Part shown: positions 28,145-38,688 of the stretch, piece after piece
Layout of the letters: the number at the start of each line of letters is the position of its first letter
How positions within the stretch are numbered: the stretch's first letter is position 1
NCBI GenBank assembly: GCA_014803415.1
Contig: JAAVBZ010000003.1
Coordinates: 60,633-124,632 of the forward strand
DNA from: Lachnospiraceae bacterium
GTDB lineage: Bacteria > Bacillota > Clostridia > Lachnospirales > Lachnospiraceae
DNA: 64,000 bases
Direction: 5' to 3'
The notes under the pieces: generated by a model
The model's database searches: none
Seen by the model: only the letters and a program-made list of their open reading frames with translations
What the model was told of the DNA's origin: nothing
Position numbers and translations under genes: made by a program

Positions 28145-29104
28145 ATGAAAAATAGCAGAATTCCCATTGTGATGATCAGCGATGACAATTTCGTGATGCA
28201 GACATGCGTTGCCATCACATCATTATATAAAAATAAAAAATCAGATACTGTTTATGAGATATTTATTGTAATGGCGGAATGTTCAGAGCAGTCAGAGCAA
28301 ACATTTAAGGGAATGGAGTGGGAAGACTGTGTTATTACTTTAGTACATGCGTCTTTGGAACAGTATAGAGATATAAAGCAGTTGGCACATATTTCCATTG
28401 CCTGTCTTCTTAAGTTTGATATCTGTGAACTGATACGGGAATATGATAAAATACTGTATCTAGATGGTGATATTATTGTACGGGGGGATTTATCAGAGCT
28501 TTACAATACAGAGCTTGGAGAAAATTATGCGGCTGCGGTAAAAGAACTGTATTGTATGAAAAATGATGATGGGTGTATTAATGCCGGAATTATGCTTTTT
28601 AATGCCAGGAAAATGCGTGATGATGGTATGCGGGACATTCTGGTAGCTAAGAGGAAATCTTTGGGAAATCGTAGCTCTATGGATCAGCAAACCTACAATA
28701 TTGTGATTAAGGGGCAAATTTGTTACCTCAGTATTATATATAATTGTGTTCCCGGGCGCCTTATCGGAGATGTAAAGATGGATTATTCCATGAAAGAGTT
28801 AAATCATTTATACGGAACTGATTACCGGAGTGCTAAGCAGCTGGTAAAGGATGCAGTCATTATTCATTTTGCAACCGGAAATAAACCATGGAAATATACA
28901 TTTTCACCATGTGCTAAAGAATGGTATGAATATTATTTGTTGTCTCCTTATGGAGACAGGCCTTTTAAGCGATATGGACGATGGGGATATAGGTTTCATA
29001 ATATGTCTGAAATTATAAAAAGGGATGGCATAAGTGGAGCTGTAAAGCATATGTGGAGCAGAGTATTTCAAAAAGAGAAGATAAAGAAAGTAGACTGGGA
29101 TTAA
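28145..29104 (+). CDS. Glycosyltransferase family 8
   Basis: KILYLDGDIIVRGDL, NAGIMLFNARKMR, HFATGNKPWKY; paralogue of 14927-15895. Confidence 0.9.
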   Translation: MKNSRIPIVMISDDNFVMQTCVAITSLYKNKKSDTVYEIFIVMAECSEQSEQTFKGMEWEDCVITLVHASLEQYRDIKQLAHISIACLLKFDICELIREYDKILYLDGDIIVRGDLSELYNTELGENYAAAVKELYCMKNDDGCINAGIMLFNARKMRDDGMRDILVAKRKSLGNRSSMDQQTYNIVIKGQICYLSIIYNCVPGRLIGDVKMDYSMKELNHLYGTDYRSAKQLVKDAVIIHFATGNKPWKYTFSPCAKEWYEYYLLSPYGDRPFKRYGRWGYRFHNMSEIIKRDGISGAVKHMWSRVFQKEKIKKVDWD

Positions 29105-29259
29105 AGAACTGAGAGTATCGGGCATGGAAACCGGATTGTTTTGGATTTACATGGGGATTTGGTTCTGCTTGCTGGTTATGCCGGATGATTCGAATGAATG
29201 GATGAACACAATTCGCTATTTAGATAAAAACAGAGAAGAAGTAAAGGAAAGGTTTCGTA

Positions 29260-30252
29260 ATGAAAGAACTAATATCGGTTATTGTTCCTGTTCATAACTC
29301 TGAAAAATATCTGACACAGTGCATTGAAAGCATAATAAATCAATCTTACCAGGAACTGGAGATTATTTTGGTCGATGACTGCTCTACAGACAGATCAGCA
29401 GCCATTTGCGATCAATATGCACAGACAGATCAGAGAATACATGTGATTCATAAGACTGTAAAGGGCGGCGAAGGCGGAGCACGGGCCAGAAATGAAGGCA
29501 TTGCCGCAGCAACAGGAGATATATTCTATTTTATAGACAGTGATGACTATATCGAACATGATATGCTGGCTAATATGTCAGATATTATGGAAAGAGAACA
29601 TAGCGAATGCGTAGTATCATCATTTCATTATGTAAGCGATACAGCAGAAGAATTACCATGGCATACGCCGCAGCTATCTGATTATCAGGCTATGTCGGGA
29701 AGAGATGCTGCTAAAATTTTTCTTACCACACTTAATATAGAGGGATTTTCATGGAACAAGTTGATACGAAGAGAGATATTAGTTGATAATCATATCAGGT
29801 TTGATGAATCGATGAATTCCTTCGTGGATATGTATGGTATGTTCAGGGTAATCCTGAACAGTGAGCGGGTGAGTTTTTATCATGCCAGACCGTATTATTA
29901 CAGGCAGCACAATATATCCTGTGTGCATACGATGAGCCTTAGAAAGCTTGATAATTATAAGAAAGTGATCTCTCAGATCACAGGGCTGGCTAAGGAAAAT
30001 GATATGGAAAATGAAGGCGTATTTTTCCATCAATACCGGATGACATTACAGCTATTTGACTTTATCAGAAATAAGGGAAAATATAGTGCAGATATTTGGA
30101 AACAATTTAAAAAGGAATATCAATGGAATAATATCTTTGATCAATCTTTATGTGCTGCGTTAAAAATCATCTTTTCCTACCTGAAAGATAACAGATTGAA
30201 AGTTGCAGTGAAGCTGATCTGGGTATGGAGCTGCATGAGTAATAAACAATAG
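29260..30252 (+). CDS. Glycosyltransferase family 2
   Basis: ISVIVPVHNSEKYLTQCIESIINQSYQELEIILVDDCSTD, FIDSDDY. Confidence 0.92.
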   Translation: MKELISVIVPVHNSEKYLTQCIESIINQSYQELEIILVDDCSTDRSAAICDQYAQTDQRIHVIHKTVKGGEGGARARNEGIAAATGDIFYFIDSDDYIEHDMLANMSDIMEREHSECVVSSFHYVSDTAEELPWHTPQLSDYQAMSGRDAAKIFLTTLNIEGFSWNKLIRREILVDNHIRFDESMNSFVDMYGMFRVILNSERVSFYHARPYYYRQHNISCVHTMSLRKLDNYKKVISQITGLAKENDMENEGVFFHQYRMTLQLFDFIRNKGKYSADIWKQFKKEYQWNNIFDQSLCAALKIIFSYLKDNRLKVAVKLIWVWSCMSNKQ

Positions 30253-30263
30253 GAGAGCGCGTT

Positions 30264-32006
30264 ATGAGTACATTGAAGAAAATGAATTATATTCTTGATG
30301 GCAAACAGAAGATTCAGCTGGCAGGAATTTTGATCATGATAGTTATTGGTTCAGTTTTGGAGCTGCTGGGGGTATCCGCAATACTTCCATTGATCAATGT
30401 TGCGCTGAATCCGGAAATAATCAGTCAAAATGAATATTATATCTATGCGGCAAATATGCTTGGAATAAATGAAGTATCTGATTTCATTAAAGTGTTTTCG
30501 ATTCTCTTATGTATCATATATGTAGTAAAGAGCTGTTATCTTGTTGTATCTAAAAATATCCAGCTCAAATTCTCTTATGAATTGCAAAGACGTATTTCTA
30601 TTAAATTGATGGACAGTTATTTGCATGAGGATTATTTATTTCATGTTTCCCATAATGTTTCTGAATTACAGAGAAATATACAATCGGATGTGTCCAGCCT
30701 TTTTCTTACGATTTCTGCCGTGATGAATTTACTTGTAGAGCTGATAACATGTCTATTACTGGTGGGTCTTTTATTAGTGACAGATATTACTACTACAACT
30801 TTGCTGGTTGGTATCTTATCTGCCACATTATTTATTTTCTGGCTGATTTATAGAAAGATTCAGGTCAATTTTGGGAAACGCGCGAGAGAAGCCAGGGCGC
30901 AGTCTGGAAAGTGGCTTTTGCAATCTTTTGCAGGTATAAAAGAAATAAAAGTAATGAACAGAGAAGAGTTTTTCCTGAGAAATTACAATGAAACTTTAAA
31001 GGAAACGAATATCGCATGTAAAAATGCAAATGTAGCAACTATGTTACCCAAGTATATTATAGAACCATTGTGTATTTGCAGTATGCTTCTTACGATCTAT
31101 ATTAGAATGAATCAGGGTAAAGAGATTGAAGGATTTGTTATGACGCTGAGCATTTTTGCAGCAGCAGCTATAAGAATGCTTCCATCTTTCAATCGTTTAA
31201 CTGAATATATGGGAAACATTTTATATAATAAAGCCAGCGTGGATAATGTATTTGCCGATTTGAAAGAGGCAGAGGAATTGGAACAGCATGAGCGCAGGCA
31301 GAAATATGTTGGTGCGAAGTTGGATCTGAATCATGAAATATGTGTAAAAAATATCAATTTTTCATATCCAAAAGCAAATAAGAAGATTTTTAGCAATGCA
31401 TCTGTAACAATTTACAAAAATGAAGCTGTGGCATTTGTGGGAAGTTCAGGAGCAGGGAAAACAACACTGGCTGATATTATTATCGGATTGCTAAAGCCGG
31501 AAAAAGGATCTGTTTACGTTGATGAAACTGACGTTTATGAATGTCTTGATGCATGGCATGCATCAATCGGATACATTCCGCAGATGATATATTTGATGGA
31601 TGATACAATTAGATCTAATGTTGTATTTGGTATTCCGGAAGAAGAGATTGATGATGAAAAGGTATGGAAAGCCCTTGAGAAGGCTGAATTGGCTGATTTT
31701 GTGAAAGAGCTGGCGGATGGATTATATACGGAGGTCGGAGACAGGGGCGTAAGATTGTCTGGGGGACAAAGGCAGAGAATTGGTATTGCAAGAGCATTAT
31801 ATAAAGAACCGTCTGTGCTTATATTGGATGAGGCTACATCAGCTCTGGACAACGAAACTGAGGCAGCGGTCATGGAATCTATTGAAAGTCTGCAGGGAAA
31901 AACAACAATGATCATCATTGCCCATAGACTGACAACTATCCAGAATTGTGATAAGGTATACGAAGTGGAACACGGAGAAATAACTCTGAATAAAAAGAAG
32001 GATTAA
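30264..32006 (+). CDS. ABC transporter fused permease/ATPase (PglK-like flippase)
   Basis: GSSGAGKTTLADIIIGL, LSGGQRQRIGIARAL, LILDEATSALD. Confidence 0.88.
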   Translation: MSTLKKMNYILDGKQKIQLAGILIMIVIGSVLELLGVSAILPLINVALNPEIISQNEYYIYAANMLGINEVSDFIKVFSILLCIIYVVKSCYLVVSKNIQLKFSYELQRRISIKLMDSYLHEDYLFHVSHNVSELQRNIQSDVSSLFLTISAVMNLLVELITCLLLVGLLLVTDITTTTLLVGILSATLFIFWLIYRKIQVNFGKRAREARAQSGKWLLQSFAGIKEIKVMNREEFFLRNYNETLKETNIACKNANVATMLPKYIIEPLCICSMLLTIYIRMNQGKEIEGFVMTLSIFAAAAIRMLPSFNRLTEYMGNILYNKASVDNVFADLKEAEELEQHERRQKYVGAKLDLNHEICVKNINFSYPKANKKIFSNASVTIYKNEAVAFVGSSGAGKTTLADIIIGLLKPEKGSVYVDETDVYECLDAWHASIGYIPQMIYLMDDTIRSNVVFGIPEEEIDDEKVWKALEKAELADFVKELADGLYTEVGDRGVRLSGGQRQRIGIARALYKEPSVLILDEATSALDNETEAAVMESIESLQGKTTMIIIAHRLTTIQNCDKVYEVEHGEITLNKKKD

Positions 32007-32046
32007 TAATGAAAAAGGGATACATTGTATAGTTTGGAGAGAAATA

Positions 32047-33039
32047 ATGTGTATGAAAAATGAGTTGGTCAGTATTATTATACCGGTATATAATTCTGAA
32101 AAATATCTGGAAGAAGCGATTAACAGTGCCAGAAATCAATCATATACAAATATAGAAATCATATTGGTGGATGATGGATCTACAGACAGAAGTCCTGTTA
32201 TTTGTGATACATTTGCCAGACTGGATAACAGAATCCGGGTCATCCATCAGAGAAACAGCGGACCTTCTGCGGCCAGAAACAGAGGTATTGATGAGGCAAA
32301 GGGAGAATATATAACTTTTTTTGATAATGACGATCTGCTTCATGTAGATTTTATAAAAATCTTGTCTGGACTGTGTGACCAATATGACTGCGATATAGCC
32401 CTGACAAAATCCTTTCCTTTTCTGGATGAAGCCACAATACCCTATGGAAAGCCTGAAGAAAAGCTCACATTTATGGATAAAAGGCAGCTTAGTATCCAAC
32501 TTCTTGATATGGGTTGGACGGGCTTGGCTGTTACCATGGCTAAAATTTTTAAGAAGAGCTTGTTTGAAAAGATAAGATTTAATGAAGAACGGATCATCGG
32601 AGATGACGATTCTACGATCTATCTTTTGTATTGGGAATCCGAAAAATCAGTGCTGTTTCATTCACCTCTGTATTTTTACCGTTCTAAGAGAAAGGGCAGT
32701 ATTACTCATTCAAGCTATCAGTTATCATGGCTGACCGGAGTGTATGCATTTAAAGAGAGAATGGAATTTTATTATGCTCAGGGAGAAAAACTTTTGTATG
32801 CAAAAGCAATGAGGAATTACTGCAGAGGGTTGTCTAAAAATTATATTCAGGTCAAGGAAAACTATCCGAAGCGAAAAGATATACTGAAGCAAATTAGCAT
32901 GGAAAATAAAAAGCAAACTCTCAGAATGTTGTTTTTAAAGGGAAATACTTGGAAGCAAAAGATAAGTGGGTTGATGTTTGCATGGTTTCCGAATATATGG
33001 AATAAAGTATATTTTGAAATGCAGCGTTCTGGGAAATAG
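32047..33039 (+). CDS. Glycosyltransferase family 2
   Basis: VSIIIPVYNSEKYLEEAINSARNQSYTNIEIILVDDGSTD, FFDNDD. Confidence 0.92.
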   Translation: MCMKNELVSIIIPVYNSEKYLEEAINSARNQSYTNIEIILVDDGSTDRSPVICDTFARLDNRIRVIHQRNSGPSAARNRGIDEAKGEYITFFDNDDLLHVDFIKILSGLCDQYDCDIALTKSFPFLDEATIPYGKPEEKLTFMDKRQLSIQLLDMGWTGLAVTMAKIFKKSLFEKIRFNEERIIGDDDSTIYLLYWESEKSVLFHSPLYFYRSKRKGSITHSSYQLSWLTGVYAFKERMEFYYAQGEKLLYAKAMRNYCRGLSKNYIQVKENYPKRKDILKQISMENKKQTLRMLFLKGNTWKQKISGLMFAWFPNIWNKVYFEMQRSGK

Positions 33040-33119
33040 CGTCAGGGAAAGAGATATAAGGTGTATTTTATGGGGATAAAGAATTAATTTTAGGGGAATG
33101 GAATTAGAGGTAACAGAAA

Positions 33120-34091
33120 ATGAAAAATTTGGCTATATGCATTCCTACTTATAATAGGAGCGATATATTAAAGGATACGTTTTCTTATGAGCTGGATACT
33201 TGCAAAGAATTGGGGATTGATATTTATCTTTATGATAGTAGTACAGATGGTAAGACTGTACAGATGGTCAGGGAATTGCAGGGATATGATAATTTACATC
33301 ATATAACGATCGACAGTTCCGTGACTTTGGATGAAAAGGTGGTTATGATTTTTCAATCTTTTGAAAGGGAAAAGAAACATGATTATCTATGGTTAGTGGG
33401 CGATAGCATAAGCTTTGGACCTGAACTCCTAAAGAAAATTATGGAACTTATTCAATCAGAACCTACAATGGTATTTGTCAATAATGAGGATATACAAAAA
33501 CTGGGTAATAAAGAATATGATAAAGCTTCGGATATCTTTCAGGAACTTTTTTGGAGGAGTACATTATGGGGAAGCATGATTGTACAGGAAGCGTTATATT
33601 ATGATATCAACTGGACGCCTTATATTGAAAAATTTGTTGGAACAGATCAGATATCTGTAGGGCTTCAGTGGTACAGGCTTGCACAAGTAGAGGATTTCAG
33701 AGCTGTTCTCCTTTCAGTGAGAAAAGGAATTGATGTGCGTAAAAGTTCACTTAAAAAGTTTGCCTGGTGGAAAGAGAAGGAATGCGGAAGTGAGACTGTC
33801 TATAGGGTTTGGGCACAGGGACTGATCGATACAGTGTATAATCTTCCATTTTCTGAAAAAGAAATTGAGGCGGCACTTGAAACGCAGAGAATTTATGTGA
33901 AAAATTTTTACTGGCTCAATCTTTGTCGTTCCAGAAAAGATGGTGTTTACAACAAAGAGATATACAGAAAATATCGAAAAGGAATTAGGGTACTATCTAA
34001 GTATCCTTATTCGTTATTGTATCTGATTTCGGTCTCACCAATCTTTTTGATGAAGATAATTGTAAAACTTGCTGATCAATTCAAATTGTAG
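33120..34091 (+). CDS. Glycosyltransferase family 2-like
   Basis: LAICIPTYNRSDILKDTF, YLWLVGDSISFG in DxD-like position. Confidence 0.7.
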   Translation: MKNLAICIPTYNRSDILKDTFSYELDTCKELGIDIYLYDSSTDGKTVQMVRELQGYDNLHHITIDSSVTLDEKVVMIFQSFEREKKHDYLWLVGDSISFGPELLKKIMELIQSEPTMVFVNNEDIQKLGNKEYDKASDIFQELFWRSTLWGSMIVQEALYYDINWTPYIEKFVGTDQISVGLQWYRLAQVEDFRAVLLSVRKGIDVRKSSLKKFAWWKEKECGSETVYRVWAQGLIDTVYNLPFSEKEIEAALETQRIYVKNFYWLNLCRSRKDGVYNKEIYRKYRKGIRVLSKYPYSLLYLISVSPIFLMKIIVKLADQFKL

Positions 34092-34150
34092 TTTCCAAAA
34101 TAGAAAGATGAAGTTTGTGTTAAAAAGAAGATAGAAATGGAGTATGTTGT

Positions 34151-34609
34151 ATGTTTAAACAATTCAGGATGAGGGTATGGAAATATAAACTCAGAAAAAA
34201 AGTAAAGAGAGTTGGCAGCAATTTACAAATATTTAGTAAAAATATCTACATTGAATTTCCAGAGCAGCTTAGTATAGGTGATCATTGTAAAATTAATGAT
34301 GGCGTGGTAATTAATGCCAGAGGAGGCTGCAGTATTGGAAATGGTGTAACACTTTCAGGAGGATGTAAGCTTATAACAAGTGGATATGATCTGGATAAAT
34401 GGATAGAGAGTAATGAACGAGTACATAAAAACAGGCCAATTGTGATTGGTGATAATGTTTGGGTATGTACAAATGCCATTATTTGCCCTGGGGTCAGCAT
34501 TTTGGGAGATCATGTAGTAGTTGCTGCAGGAGCTGTTGTTACAAAGGATGTATTGGAGAATAATTGCATTGTTGCAGGGATACCGGCGAAAGTATGTAAG
34601 AAACTTTGA
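34151..34609 (+). CDS. Left-handed beta-helix acyltransferase
   Basis: IGDNVWVCTNAIICPGVSILGDHVVVAAGAVVTKDV hexapeptide repeats. Confidence 0.88.
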   Translation: MFKQFRMRVWKYKLRKKVKRVGSNLQIFSKNIYIEFPEQLSIGDHCKINDGVVINARGGCSIGNGVTLSGGCKLITSGYDLDKWIESNERVHKNRPIVIGDNVWVCTNAIICPGVSILGDHVVVAAGAVVTKDVLENNCIVAGIPAKVCKKL

Positions 34610-34651
34610 GGTGAAAGGCAATTTTTTAGAAGACATGGAGAGAGTGACAGA

Positions 34652-35749
34652 ATGAGGAATTTAATATCCAAATTAAAGGAAAAGGAATATAAATTAATTC
34701 AATACGTAAAATTAGATATATTGTTTGCTAAAAAATGTGAGTTTTCTCGTATACATCCAGAACTTATACCTTTGTGGAAAAAGAAATTCTCTCAGATGAT
34801 AAGATATAGTTCAAACAGAACATTTCCCATAGTGGAAGAATTCCTGACGGCTAAGATCGATAGGGTGTCCGAGCGCGAGTTTAGGCAGAAAAATCCGCAT
34901 AAACCGATTTTGATCTGTGTTCTGAAAAATGAGATTGATAAAATACAGTATTTTATGGAACATTATCGCAAACTGGGAATAGAGAATTTCGTATTTCTGG
35001 ATAATATGTCAACAGACGGAACTTTTGAATTTTTATTGGAACAAAAAGATGCTATTCTATACCGCTGTGAACATTCCTTTATGTCAAACAGGAAAATAGC
35101 ATGGATCAACCGATTGATTGCAGAAATTGGATTGAATAGATGGTATTTAATGGTGGATTCCGATGAATTTATAACTTATCTGGGATGTTCAGAGCACAAT
35201 ATTGAAGATGTGGTCATGCAAAATAAATGCAAAGGTTTTAAGAGAGCCGGAGGCGTTATGATCGATATGTACCCTAAGGAAAATCTTTTTACAGAAAATG
35301 AAGGTTCTGATTTTTACAGAAAATGTTGTTACATGGACAAGGATACTTATAGTTTTTCAGAGGCTGCTAATGGAATACGGATTATGGGCGGGCCGAGGAA
35401 AAGGGTTTTTGGAACGAATATGAAACTTTCTAAATATTGTCTGTTTTATTTTGAAGAAGATGATATAGTACCTTCTTCACATTTCCTGATTCCTTTTGAA
35501 AAAAGCTTTGATGTTCCTGTCAGTATTGGAATTCTGCACTATAAATTCGTAAATGAAAGTGATTATCAGAAGATGATAGAATCTGTGAGAACGGAGTGCT
35601 ACAGCAATAATTCAGCTGAATATAAAACATATTATAATGTGCTGAAAGATCGGAACCCAGTATCACTTTATGATGAAAAACATTCGATACTTTTTTCGGA
35701 AGAAAATCTCAGAAAAATTGGACTTATAGAAGATATGTTCAGTATGTGA
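34652..35749 (+). CDS. Glycosyltransferase (GT2_4/GT92-like)
   Basis: VLKNEIDKIQYFMEHYRKLGIENFVFLDNMSTDGT, WYLMVDSDEF. Confidence 0.8.
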   Translation: MRNLISKLKEKEYKLIQYVKLDILFAKKCEFSRIHPELIPLWKKKFSQMIRYSSNRTFPIVEEFLTAKIDRVSEREFRQKNPHKPILICVLKNEIDKIQYFMEHYRKLGIENFVFLDNMSTDGTFEFLLEQKDAILYRCEHSFMSNRKIAWINRLIAEIGLNRWYLMVDSDEFITYLGCSEHNIEDVVMQNKCKGFKRAGGVMIDMYPKENLFTENEGSDFYRKCCYMDKDTYSFSEAANGIRIMGGPRKRVFGTNMKLSKYCLFYFEEDDIVPSSHFLIPFEKSFDVPVSIGILHYKFVNESDYQKMIESVRTECYSNNSAEYKTYYNVLKDRNPVSLYDEKHSILFSEENLRKIGLIEDMFSM

Positions 35750-35758
35750 TCAGCGAGA

Positions 35759-36478
35759 ATGCAGCAGGAGCGAATGATCTTGAATAAGAAGGTACTTATT
35801 ATAATTCCAGCCTTTAATGAGGCGGAAAGCATTGAAAAAGTAGTCAATAATATTGTAAATGATTATCCGCAGTACGATTATGTAATTGTTAATGACGGAT
35901 CAACGGATGCCACACGCAAAATATGCAGGGAAAACAATTATAATATGCTGGATCTACCGGTAAATGTGGGTTTGGCAGGAGCAATTAAAAGCGGTATTAA
36001 ATATGCAAATTATTACCAGTATGAATATGTGGTGCAGATAGATGGAGACGGTCAGCATGATCCTGAGTACATTGCAGATATGCTTGATTTTATGAAGAAA
36101 CATGATAGTGATATAGTAATCGGTTCCCGATTTGTTGATCAAAAGAAACCTTTAACTATACGCATGCTGGGAAGTAATCTGATCAGTCTGGCGATTTATA
36201 TTACAACAGGGAAGAAAATTCAGGATGTTACAAGCGGTATGCGCCTTTTTAATAAGCGTATGATCAAAAGATTTGGCTATCAGATGAATTATGGGCCGGA
36301 GCCCGATACACTTGCTTTTTTGATCAATTGCGGAGTCAAAGTTGATGAGGTTCGGGTAACAATGAAAGAAAGAGCAGCAGGAACCAGTTATCTGACAGTG
36401 GGAAGATCGATCAGCTATATGATTCACATGATATACGGAATATTGATTTTTCAATGGTTTAGAAAAAAGGAGAAGTAG
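35759..36478 (+). CDS. GT2, polyprenyl/dolichyl-phosphate sugar synthase-like
   Basis: VLIIIPAFNEAESIEKVVNNI, VNDGSTD, QIDGDGQHDPEYI. Confidence 0.88.
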   Translation: MQQERMILNKKVLIIIPAFNEAESIEKVVNNIVNDYPQYDYVIVNDGSTDATRKICRENNYNMLDLPVNVGLAGAIKSGIKYANYYQYEYVVQIDGDGQHDPEYIADMLDFMKKHDSDIVIGSRFVDQKKPLTIRMLGSNLISLAIYITTGKKIQDVTSGMRLFNKRMIKRFGYQMNYGPEPDTLAFLINCGVKVDEVRVTMKERAAGTSYLTVGRSISYMIHMIYGILIFQWFRKKEK

Positions 36479-36479
36479 G

Positions 36480-36863
36480 ATGTCTGTTGAACTTAGAGTT
36501 ATATTATTGGTAGCAGCAATATTCAGTATCGTTTGGATTATTACCAGAATACAAAAGGCTAAAGTGAGATTGGAGGACACCTTTTTTTGGGTGGCAACAT
36601 CAGTTATCCTGCTGGTGCTCGGATTATTTCCGAGAGTATCTTACTGGCTGGCGTCAGTGCTGGGAATCATTTCTCCGGCAAATCTGCTTTTTTTGATCAT
36701 GATATGTCTGCTATTTGAAAAATTGCTGACTATATCGATCTTACATTCTCAATTGGAAGATAAATATGTGACTATGGCAGCAGAAATGGCACTCAGGTGT
36801 AAAGAATTAGAGCGGCAGATTGAAGATCTAAGAGAGCTGACAGAAAATCAAGGGGAAATGTAA
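36480..36863 (+). CDS. DUF2304-like membrane protein
   Basis: 127 aa, three TM segments, C-terminal coiled coil, directly downstream of the GT2 as in known pairs. Confidence 0.75.
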   Translation: MSVELRVILLVAAIFSIVWIITRIQKAKVRLEDTFFWVATSVILLVLGLFPRVSYWLASVLGIISPANLLFLIMICLLFEKLLTISILHSQLEDKYVTMAAEMALRCKELERQIEDLRELTENQGEM

Positions 36864-38671
36864 TGGGTAGAATATTTAAGAAAAACAAAGTGAAGATAAT
36901 TTTTTTGGTATTTGTTTTTATGTCTTTATTAATTAGATTGCAGAATATCAGGCTGCCAATTGGAAATGACATGCACAGCTTCAGGCAGACAGAAACAGCA
37001 ATTATAATTCAAGGTTATTTAGAGGAAGGTTTCAGTGCATTCAATTATGAAATGCCGGTTCTGGGAAAGCCATGGACAATATTATTTGAATTTCCTATCT
37101 ATCAGACAGTCGTATATGCAGTGCTTAAATTACTCCACAGAACAAATATAGATTTATGGGGAAGGCTGGTAAGTATCGTTATTTTCTATCTATCTGCTCT
37201 GGCTTTAAAGAAAGTATCGGATTTGTTCTGGGAGAAAAAAGTATCGTATCTGATATGCCTGGTTTATCTGTTTACACCTTTTAATATTCTTTGGAGCAGA
37301 GCCATTTTAATGGATTATACGGCTGTGCTGTTTGCTTTATTATATGTTTTGGGATTATATAGCTGGCTGCAAAAAGGAGGAAAGGCGAATTATGCTTTGG
37401 CGCTTATTTCCGGGAGCTGTGCCTATTTAGTAAAGGGAACAACTATGTTTCCTTATGTTTTTTCCCTTGCGTTCCTCATTATTAACTTTTGGATAAAAGA
37501 GATTGAGCAAGGTAAAGAAAGCTCCGTGGCGAAAAAAGTAAAGGAATATGTAAAAAGGAATATACTAAAAATTATTTTGCTGGGTGTATTGTGTTTGCTG
37601 CCGGCTCTTTTAGGGATAGCATGGACTAAATATACAGATGTGGTAAAGGGACGATCGATCTATACTCAATTTTTATGTTCCGATAATTTGAAAAGCTGGA
37701 ATTTTGGAACTTTAAAGCAAAAAACTCAATGGTCCAATTGGTTAGTTATACTGAAACGATTAGAGGATTTCTTTGGCGGCAAGTTTGTTCTTCTATTTTT
37801 AATTTTATCCAATGTATTTGTTGGAAAGAAAAAGAACCGGTATTTTTTGTGTGGATGCATTGTTTCAACTTTCCTGACCATTTGGCTGCTGTTTAATCTG
37901 TATTATAGACATGATTACTATCTTATTGCTGTTTCGCCGCTGATGAGTATTACGCTGGGAATTTTAGCTTATGAAATACTGCAGTCGCTGCATTCAGGCG
38001 GTAAAGCAGGACAGGTTGGACTGAGTTTTATAGTATCCTTATTGCTATTTATACAGGTTGAAACGAACAATAATTATTTGTCATTTATAAATCAAGATAG
38101 TACAAACAGAGCGGTAACTGTTGGACTTTATGTAAAGGAAATAACGGATTCAGATGAAAGGATCCTTGTGGAAGGATATGATTGGGATCCTACTGTCCTG
38201 TATTACGCAGGGAGAAAAGGATTTATGAGAAGAGAAGAAGCAGCGGATGATACTTTCTATAATAATTTGCTGCAAGAAGACAATTATACAACCTTTGTTG
38301 TACGTAATCTGAATTATCTGGAAGAAATATCAGGATACTATGATATGCTTATTCAGTATCGGAAATTGGAAAATACGTATATTTATAAATTTGGTCAGGA
38401 GCTGCTTGATCAAAGTAAGGTTTATGGGAATATTGCTTTGGAACCGGATAAGGATTTGTATGATATTGAAGCAGAGCATGTACAGATTCTGGAAATTGAG
38501 TATAACGAGGAGTTTGCGGGAGCAGAAATCCAGGTTTCACTCATAAATGAGAGCGGGGAACAATATACAGACACGATTTACTTATTCAGGAATCAAGATA
38601 CAGCATACTTTAATGTTGGAGCTGTAATGGAGAACGTGAAACAAGTTGAAATAATTGATATAAATAAATAG
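36863..38671 (+). CDS. GT39/ArnT-like membrane glycosyltransferase
   Basis: DMHSFRQTETAIIIQGYLEEG near N-terminus, polytopic. Confidence 0.7.
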   Translation: MGRIFKKNKVKIIFLVFVFMSLLIRLQNIRLPIGNDMHSFRQTETAIIIQGYLEEGFSAFNYEMPVLGKPWTILFEFPIYQTVVYAVLKLLHRTNIDLWGRLVSIVIFYLSALALKKVSDLFWEKKVSYLICLVYLFTPFNILWSRAILMDYTAVLFALLYVLGLYSWLQKGGKANYALALISGSCAYLVKGTTMFPYVFSLAFLIINFWIKEIEQGKESSVAKKVKEYVKRNILKIILLGVLCLLPALLGIAWTKYTDVVKGRSIYTQFLCSDNLKSWNFGTLKQKTQWSNWLVILKRLEDFFGGKFVLLFLILSNVFVGKKKNRYFLCGCIVSTFLTIWLLFNLYYRHDYYLIAVSPLMSITLGILAYEILQSLHSGGKAGQVGLSFIVSLLLFIQVETNNNYLSFINQDSTNRAVTVGLYVKEITDSDERILVEGYDWDPTVLYYAGRKGFMRREEAADDTFYNNLLQEDNYTTFVVRNLNYLEEISGYYDMLIQYRKLENTYIYKFGQELLDQSKVYGNIALEPDKDLYDIEAEHVQILEIEYNEEFAGAEIQVSLINESGEQYTDTIYLFRNQDTAYFNVGAVMENVKQVEIIDINK

Positions 38672-38688
38672 AAATATGAGGTAACGCT

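Noticed and set aside
36152-36580. 142-aa minus-strand ORF
   Set aside because: Antisense to GT2 and DUF2304 genes; no domain signal.
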